A stretch of DNA of 9,175 bases from an uncultured Roseburia sp. (GTDB lineage Bacteria; Bacillota; Clostridia; Lachnospirales; Lachnospiraceae). The position numbers were made by a program, and so were the translations under genes. Positions 5,853-9,175 of the stretch are shown here, piece by piece. The first letter of the stretch is position 1; every line of letters begins with the position of its first letter. Location: positions 1 through 9,175 of the forward strand of contig CAMENQ010000079.1 in NCBI GenBank assembly GCA_945928585.1, in the 5' to 3' direction. The notes beneath the pieces are model-generated. The model was not told the origin of the DNA. It saw nothing but the letters and a program-made list of their open reading frames with translations, and made no database searches.

Positions 5853-6152
5853 ATGGCTGATATACTAAATCAAATAGAAATTAAAGCAAGAAATAAAGCA
5901 GAAAATTTTTTAATAGATTTTCTGAATAATGATTATGATTTATTGACTACATATGTAGATATTTTAAATGAATACGAAAAGTTACAATCAAAAGGAATAA
6001 GTGGTCAAGACTTCGAAAACTATTATTTTCAAAATGCATATTTAGATCACATATTAAGTCGATTACGATTATTTATTGCGAGACAGTATTTGAGAGATAA
6101 TGGATATGAAAATCAATTTAAAGGTCATATTTCACAATGGATAAAGTTATGA
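5853..6152 (+). CDS. Hypothetical early prophage protein, 99 aa
   Basis: The protein is predicted to be largely helical and soluble, with acidic and basic residues spread evenly and no signal peptide or membrane segment. I recognise no domain. ATG 5853 follows AAAGGA by 7 nt; the open frame extends upstream to 5742, but that part runs through leader hairpins and has no ribosome site. It is the first gene downstream of the repressor-controlled promoter, where filamentous phages carry replication or regulatory functions. It is too short to be a full rolling-circle initiator and shows no HUH or tyrosine motif. An accessory replication or anti-repressor role is possible but unsupported. Confidence 0.75.
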   Translation: MADILNQIEIKARNKAENFLIDFLNNDYDLLTTYVDILNEYEKLQSKGISGQDFENYYFQNAYLDHILSRLRLFIARQYLRDNGYENQFKGHISQWIKL

Positions 6153-6171
6153 GAGAATTAAAACTTTTACA

Positions 6172-6201
6172 TTTTACCCTTAAGATTACAGCCAGAAAGG
6201 A
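6172..6201 (+). repeat. Early-gene leader repeat, copy 2
   Basis: This 30-nt block is identical to 6496-6525 at 27 of 30 positions and ends in ACAGCCAGAAAGGA, the ribosome site of the 55-aa gene. The upstream G/T-rich part seen in copies 1 and 3 is absent here. Confidence 0.7.
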
Positions 6202-6212
6202 TATAGAAATAT

Positions 6213-6380
6213 ATGAAGGTAAAAGAATTAATTCAAGAATTAATGAATTGTAATCAGGATGCAGATGTTGTTATTGATATGATAGATAGAAAATATTCCT
6301 GCTTTGAATTTCTTGTAGATAAAGCAAATCATGAATTTGTATACCTTGTCGATGATAACTTTAAAGATATACAAGATTAA
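6213..6380 (+). CDS. Small hypothetical phage protein, 55 aa
   Basis: The frame reads MKVKELIQELMNCNQDADVV at its start and ends at TAA 6378-6380. The opening 'KVKELIQEL...DADVVID' resembles small proteins of phages and conjugative elements that begin 'VKELIEKL...DAEV', whose function is unknown to me. AGAAAGGA lies 11 nt upstream, inside a leader repeat shared with the flanking genes, which supports translation. It is acidic and has no membrane segment. It lies 60 nt after the previous gene, in the same transcription unit. Confidence 0.7.
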   Translation: MKVKELIQELMNCNQDADVVIDMIDRKYSCFEFLVDKANHEFVYLVDDNFKDIQD

Positions 6381-6383
6381 ATA

Positions 6384-6479
6384 ATAGGGGTTTAGAAAAA
6401 CTGGATTTATTTCAGCAGGTAAAAAGGATGATTTGGTTGCATCCTTTTCCCCTATATGTCGAAACTACCTTTGGGTAGT
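6384..6479 (+). promoter_or_regulatory. Structured untranslated region: three stem pairings before the ssDNA-binding gene
   Basis: ATAGGGG (6384-6390) can pair with CCCCTAT (6449-6455). AAAAGGATG (6422-6430) pairs with CATCCTTTT (6440-6448) around a 9-nt loop, and the two 3' strands are directly contiguous, so the helices could stack. ACTACC (6464-6469) pairs with GGTAGT (6474-6479). The 153-nt gap from 6381 to 6533 therefore looks like a folded RNA or a single-stranded DNA structure rather than neutral spacer. Candidate roles are partial terminator, translational control, or replication/packaging signal. Confidence 0.45.
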
Positions 6480-6483
6480 CGGT

Positions 6484-6525
6484 GGTTGGTGGCGCTTTCA
6501 CCCTGAAGATGACAGCCAGAAAGGA
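6484..6525 (+). repeat. Early-gene leader repeat, copy 3
   Basis: It combines the G/T-rich block GGTTGGTGGCGCTTTC (6484-6499, shared with copy 1) and the 30-nt block 6496-6525 (shared with copy 2 at 27 of 30). It ends in AGAAAGGA, 8 nt before the 6534 start codon. It joins both halves of the other two copies, so it is the best representative of the motif. Confidence 0.7.
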
Positions 6526-6533
6526 AAAGAAAA

Positions 6534-6833
6534 ATGGAACAGGAAATTATTATTTTAAGCGCAGATTATTACAATATGCAACTTGAGGATGGTTCTCACA
6601 GAGAGGGCACATCAATTAATTATGTATCTGGTATCGAACCTATAGTAAACGAGACTGGAAGAAGCTACGGATATAAGCCTGTAAAGGAATCAATGCCGGC
6701 AGAGTTTATAAATGAAATAGCTGCAGTCGGAGGATGTCCTGTAAAAGCAAAAGCTACATTTGTCATAAGAATGTCAGGCGGTAAGCAGGTATTAAAAATA
6801 TCAAGTTGTAAATTCCAAAATTCTACCAAATAG
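6534..6833 (+). CDS. Candidate single-stranded DNA-binding protein (pV-like), 99 aa
   Basis: The 99-aa protein is predicted to be beta-rich, with alternating hydrophobic residues (EIIILSADYYNMQLEDG; KATFVIRMSGGKQVLKISS) and scattered aromatic and basic residues, as in small OB-fold ssDNA-binding proteins. In filamentous phages pV coats the single-stranded genome before extrusion and sits immediately upstream of gVII and gIX. Here two tiny hydrophobic genes follow in exactly that way. Ff pV is 87 aa, so the size fits. The call rests on size, composition and synteny rather than a firm motif match. Its stop codon overlaps the ribosome site of the next gene, implying translational coupling. Confidence 0.5.
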   Translation: MEQEIIILSADYYNMQLEDGSHREGTSINYVSGIEPIVNETGRSYGYKPVKESMPAEFINEIAAVGGCPVKAKATFVIRMSGGKQVLKISSCKFQNSTK

Positions 6834-6841
6834 GAGGGAGT

Positions 6842-6922
6842 ATGGACACTACACAGGTTTTACTTTGTATGATAATCGGAAGAATTATTTCACAAATATT
6901 GATGGGAGTAGTGAAATTATAA
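6842..6922 (+). CDS. Tiny hydrophobic protein, 26 aa (pVII-like candidate)
   Basis: The sequence MDTTQVLLCMIIGRIISQIL continues to VKL and stop at 6920-6922. It is mostly one hydrophobic helix and could span the membrane once. AGGAGGG (6832-6838) is an excellent ribosome site and overlaps the preceding stop codon; the stop codon in turn shares one base with the next ATG (TAATG). Ff pVII, a 33-aa minor coat protein at the virion tip that leaves the cell first, has this size, hydrophobicity and gene position. Homology cannot be proven at this length. Confidence 0.6.
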   Translation: MDTTQVLLCMIIGRIISQILMGVVKL

Positions 6923-7041
6923 TGAGTTTTTCGGAAGCATGTCAATGTATACTTATTTCAACTGTATTCTGGTTATCATTAGAATTTGTAGTATATGGCA
7001 TAAGGAGCGTAGTAAAGTTCTTTAAGACCATAACAAATTGA
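6922..7041 (+). CDS. Tiny hydrophobic protein, 39 aa (pIX-like candidate)
   Basis: The protein starts MSFSEACQCILISTVFWLSL and has one membrane-spanning helix (about residues 8-26). A basic C-terminal tail (R28, K32, K35) would face the cytoplasm or the packaged DNA. Its ATG shares a base with the previous stop codon and has no independent strong ribosome site, so it is probably translated by coupling. Ff pIX is a 32-aa partner of pVII at the same virion end, encoded between gVII and gVIII, and the position here is the same. Confidence 0.65.
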   Translation: MSFSEACQCILISTVFWLSLEFVVYGIRSVVKFFKTITN

Positions 7042-7042
7042 A

Positions 7043-7060
7043 ATAAAGCTTATGCTTTAT
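7043..7060 (+). promoter_or_regulatory. Hairpin upstream of the major coat gene
   Basis: ATAAAGC (7043-7049) and GCTTTAT (7054-7060) form a perfect 7-bp stem with a TTAT loop just after the 39-aa gene and 9 nt before the AAGGAGG ribosome site of the coat gene. It could be a 5' stabiliser or processing site for abundant coat mRNA. No U-run suggests termination. Confidence 0.35.
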
Positions 7061-7083
7061 AAATAAATAAGGAGGTCAATAAT

Positions 7084-7356
7084 ATGAAAGAGAAATTATT
7101 GAGTTTAAAAGGAAAGGTTTCAAAGAAACTGTTATGTCTGACAATGTCAGCAATGCTTGTAATTGGAGGAGCAATGTCAGCTTTTGCCGAAGAAACTACA
7201 GTTAACACAGCGGATATATTATCAGCTGGTATCAATGATATGAAGACTGATATTCTCGGCTATGTTGCAATAATTCTTCCGGTAGCACTTGGAATTGTAG
7301 GTATCTTCTTTGGTATAAAGAAGGCTATAGCGTTCTTCAAGTCAACAGCAAAATAA
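7084..7356 (+). CDS. Filamentous phage major coat protein precursor (pVIII-like)
   Basis: The 90-aa precursor has a long Sec signal peptide (basic n-region with K2-K15, hydrophobic core 16-33, cleavage predicted after AFA at residue 35). The mature protein of about 55 aa has pVIII architecture: an acidic amphipathic N-terminus (EETT...D44...D52...D56), one membrane helix (about 58-78, GYVAIILPVALGIVGIFFGI) and a basic C-terminus (K79, K80, K86, K90) that would line the DNA. Ff pVIII is 50 aa mature with the same layout. AAGGAGG 8 nt upstream is the strongest ribosome site in the window, fitting thousands of copies per virion. A terminator follows directly. Pilin-like or conjugation small membrane proteins are an alternative, but the neighbours favour a coat protein. 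Confidence 0.85.
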   Translation: MKEKLLSLKGKVSKKLLCLTMSAMLVIGGAMSAFAEETTVNTADILSAGINDMKTDILGYVAIILPVALGIVGIFFGIKKAIAFFKSTAK

Positions 7357-7371
7357 GCGGTTTTTTTATGA

Positions 7372-7411
7372 AGGGCAGTACATTAATATTGTGCTGCCCT
7401 ATTTTTATAGA
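7372..7411 (+). terminator. Rho-independent terminator after the major coat gene
   Basis: AGGGCAGTAC (7372-7381) pairs with GTGCTGCCCT (7391-7400), 9 of 10 Watson-Crick plus a G-U pair, around a 9-nt AT loop. The run ATTTTTATA follows. It lies 15 nt after the coat stop codon and before the pIII-like gene. Ff phages carry their central terminator at the same place, limiting expression of the minor coat genes. Confidence 0.85.
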
Positions 7412-7426
7412 AGGGAGTAAGGAAAG

Positions 7427-9118
7427 ATGCAGGTTATAAATAAATCAATGAAAAGAATATTATGTTGTGTCATGGTTGTTATTATGACTGTAACTATTAT
7501 ATATAATGATTATGAAGAAGCTGAAGCTACAGGTGTAGAGGAAGTTTTTCTTATAGATGCATTATTATCTTTTGTTGCCAGTATGGCATTAGAGAAGTCA
7601 GGAATTGTTCCTGAAGCTTCTGAAATTTTATCCGGATTTATTGAAGGTGATACTATAAATGGTGAAGAAGTGCATTCATCTATAAAAAACCTTATTGAAA
7701 AGGTGAATTCAGGAGCTTCTGTTACTGATGAAGAAATGGAAATGTATAACGTATGGGTTGAGGGAGTTCAGGAATTCTATCTTGACCTTATAAAAGATAT
7801 GAATAAGACTGGCGCTGTGGATGAGGGAAGTGCTTTGTCATATATTACAAAGCTGTTTGATTATGAATATGTTAGTGACAGTGATATTAAGGAGGCTTTT
7901 CAACAGTATTGTGTTTTAAGTGAAACTGTTCAGGCTGCAGGTGATGTCGCCAGCTTTGCAGTAAATTCAGGATGTATAGGTATTACAAATAAGCTTGCTA
8001 ATATAATGGGAGATGACCTTTCTTATGCTATTGATGTATATATGGAAAAAAAGAAGAATTCTACGGGTGAGTCTTATTCTAAAGAATTTGACCATTCTTC
8101 TATAGAATTTTGCACAAATTTAATAAATAGAGATTTGCCTTCTGTTGACAGTGAATTTATTCAGTTTATATCTTCTTTGGAATGTCCTTATATTGTTTAC
8201 TCGCCTAATAGTACAGCAAATCCATATGCTCCAACATATTATGTTTATTATAGATCTTATGGTAATGAGATAAAAGTTAGTTATCAAGCTTCAAATAACG
8301 CTATTTATGGAACTTTTTATGATGAAGGTTCTTCTACGTCAAAAAAATGTGATTATTCTGTATTTAAAGCTGATGGTTCTTTTTTAAGATCATCTACAGG
8401 TAATACTGATGTAGCTTTTTATGTTGGAGGAACATCATATAATACTTATGATGTTTTATTTTGGAATAAATGTAATTTTGCTAATACATTGTTGAATTTA
8501 CTTGGTGTTACTTATCTCCCAGAGAGTCATCTATATTCTTTAGATTATACTTCATCGCCCTCTGCAGATATTCCAATAGACAATCTATATGAGGGTGTAG
8601 ATGTTCCAAGTCAGCCAATAGATGATGCAGCTGCAGATGATGAAGTAATCTATTATCCTATAGGTGGTATAAATGATTTAGCAGATGAAGTTGCAGCTTT
8701 AAGAGTTGCTATAGATAATTTAGAAACAGAAGGAAAAACATATGATGAGGTGGCTGCAGAAATAGAAAAAGCTATAGAGAATGTTAAGGAAAAATCAGAA
8801 AGTAAGGTAGAATCTGATGTTAAAAATAATATCAACAATTCTTTATCGTTAAACTATTTGGATTCTCCTGGCCTTAATGATAAATTTCCATTCTGCATCC
8901 CATTCGATTTATATAATTTAATCAAAGCGTTGGATGCGGAGCCTGTTGCTCCGAAGTTCACCATACCAATTATAAAAAATGAAAAGTATGGTTGGGATTA
9001 TAGCATTACTGTAGACTGGTCAGATTTCAATGTGGTAGCTGAAATATGCAGAGGGGTAGAGGTATTTTGCTTTATCTTCTTTCTTATAATGAAAACAAGG
9101 TCACTTATAAGGGGGTAA
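7427..9118 (+). CDS. Secreted, C-terminally anchored pIII-like adsorption protein
   Basis: This 563-aa protein has a signal peptide (core about 11-26, cleavage likely after AEA at 34) and a single C-terminal membrane segment (about 536-555) followed by a short basic tail (KTRSLIRG), like Ff pIII. Residues about 40-230 are helical, 240-380 are rich in Tyr, Ser and Asn and probably beta (the likeliest receptor-binding part), and 420-480 are a charged coiled coil. FPFCIPFDLYNLIKAL (487-502), then VAPKFTIPI and VDWSDF lead into the anchor. I recall such a C-terminal block in secreted proteins of Gram-positive inovirus-like elements, but no database check was possible. Position after the coat terminator and before a short hydrophobic gene matches gIII. 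AAGGGAG and AAGGAAAG precede the start. The receptor is unknown. Confidence 0.72.
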   Translation: MQVINKSMKRILCCVMVVIMTVTIIYNDYEEAEATGVEEVFLIDALLSFVASMALEKSGIVPEASEILSGFIEGDTINGEEVHSSIKNLIEKVNSGASVTDEEMEMYNVWVEGVQEFYLDLIKDMNKTGAVDEGSALSYITKLFDYEYVSDSDIKEAFQQYCVLSETVQAAGDVASFAVNSGCIGITNKLANIMGDDLSYAIDVYMEKKKNSTGESYSKEFDHSSIEFCTNLINRDLPSVDSEFIQFISSLECPYIVYSPNSTANPYAPTYYVYYRSYGNEIKVSYQASNNAIYGTFYDEGSSTSKKCDYSVFKADGSFLRSSTGNTDVAFYVGGTSYNTYDVLFWNKCNFANTLLNLLGVTYLPESHLYSLDYTSSPSADIPIDNLYEGVDVPSQPIDDAAADDEVIYYPIGGINDLADEVAALRVAIDNLETEGKTYDEVAAEIEKAIENVKEKSESKVESDVKNNINNSLSLNYLDSPGLNDKFPFCIPFDLYNLIKALDAEPVAPKFTIPIIKNEKYGWDYSITVDWSDFNVVAEICRGVEVFCFIFFLIMKTRSLIRG

Positions 9119-9123
9119 TATAA

Positions 9124-9175
9124 ATGATAGAAACAATAATAGAATTTATAAACCAGTTTTTAGGAACAATATTAT
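9124..9175 (+). CDS. Start of a small hydrophobic gene (pVI position), cut by window edge
   Basis: ATG 9124 follows AAGGGGG (9108-9114), which overlaps the stop of the pIII-like gene, so the two are translationally linked. The 17 visible residues, MIETIIEFINQFLGTIL, are amphipathic to hydrophobic. In Ff phages gVI, a hydrophobic minor coat protein that caps the virion with pIII, directly follows gIII. The identity is inferred from synteny only, because the frame runs off the window. Confidence 0.6.
   Translation, partial: MIETIIEFINQFLGTIL

Noticed and set aside
5853..6152. Replication initiator (pII/Rep) call for the first early gene
   Set aside because: At 99 aa with no HUH or catalytic tyrosine motif it cannot be a full initiator; the position alone is not enough.

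Overview
The window reads as a chromosome of a Gram-positive, probably Lachnospiraceae-type gut Clostridium (Roseburia/Agathobacter/Butyrivibrio-like). The grounds are low-to-moderate GC, strong AGGAGG-type ribosome binding sites, a SpmA-family sporulation protein, a cytoplasmic chemoreceptor and a clostridial-looking MalQ. The genus is inference; no rRNA is present.

Positions 1 to about 4617 are host chromosome. A soluble chemoreceptor with a C-terminal zinc-binding CZB domain lies on the minus strand (103-1479). A very long imperfect palindrome (1579-1916) sits in the divergent intergenic region. It is followed by a spmA-like gene without spmB (2043-2669) and by malQ, 4-alpha-glucanotransferase (2890-4374). 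The chemoreceptor and malQ both end in a hairpin sequence starting AAAGAGGCTGTCG; the copy after malQ is complete. A tRNA-type terminator (4570-4614, active on the minus strand) then leads into a 43-nt 3' fragment of a tRNA-Lys(CTT) gene (4618-4660), interpreted as the left attachment site of an integrated element.

From the attachment site to the right edge the window holds the left part of what looks like a filamentous phage (inovirus-like) prophage. A leftward lysogeny operon encodes an XRE repressor and a membrane-anchored DUF2726 (predicted nuclease-fold) protein whose stop codon lies inside the attachment core. A rightward promoter with a textbook -35/-10 carries an 18-bp repressor-type palindrome exactly in its spacer. 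It drives two small unknown genes (99 and 55 aa), a 99-aa candidate ssDNA-binding protein, two tiny hydrophobic proteins (26 and 39 aa), a pVIII-like major coat protein precursor, a rho-independent terminator, a 563-aa secreted and C-terminally anchored pIII-like protein, and the start of a short hydrophobic gene in the pVI position. This matches the Ff-phage order gV-gVII-gIX-gVIII-terminator-gIII-gVI. The morphogenesis ATPase (pI/Zot), replication initiator, integrase and reconstituted tRNA-Lys should lie beyond the right edge.

A nearly identical leader of about 30 nt precedes two of the early genes, and a related one precedes the third, suggesting shared post-transcriptional control.
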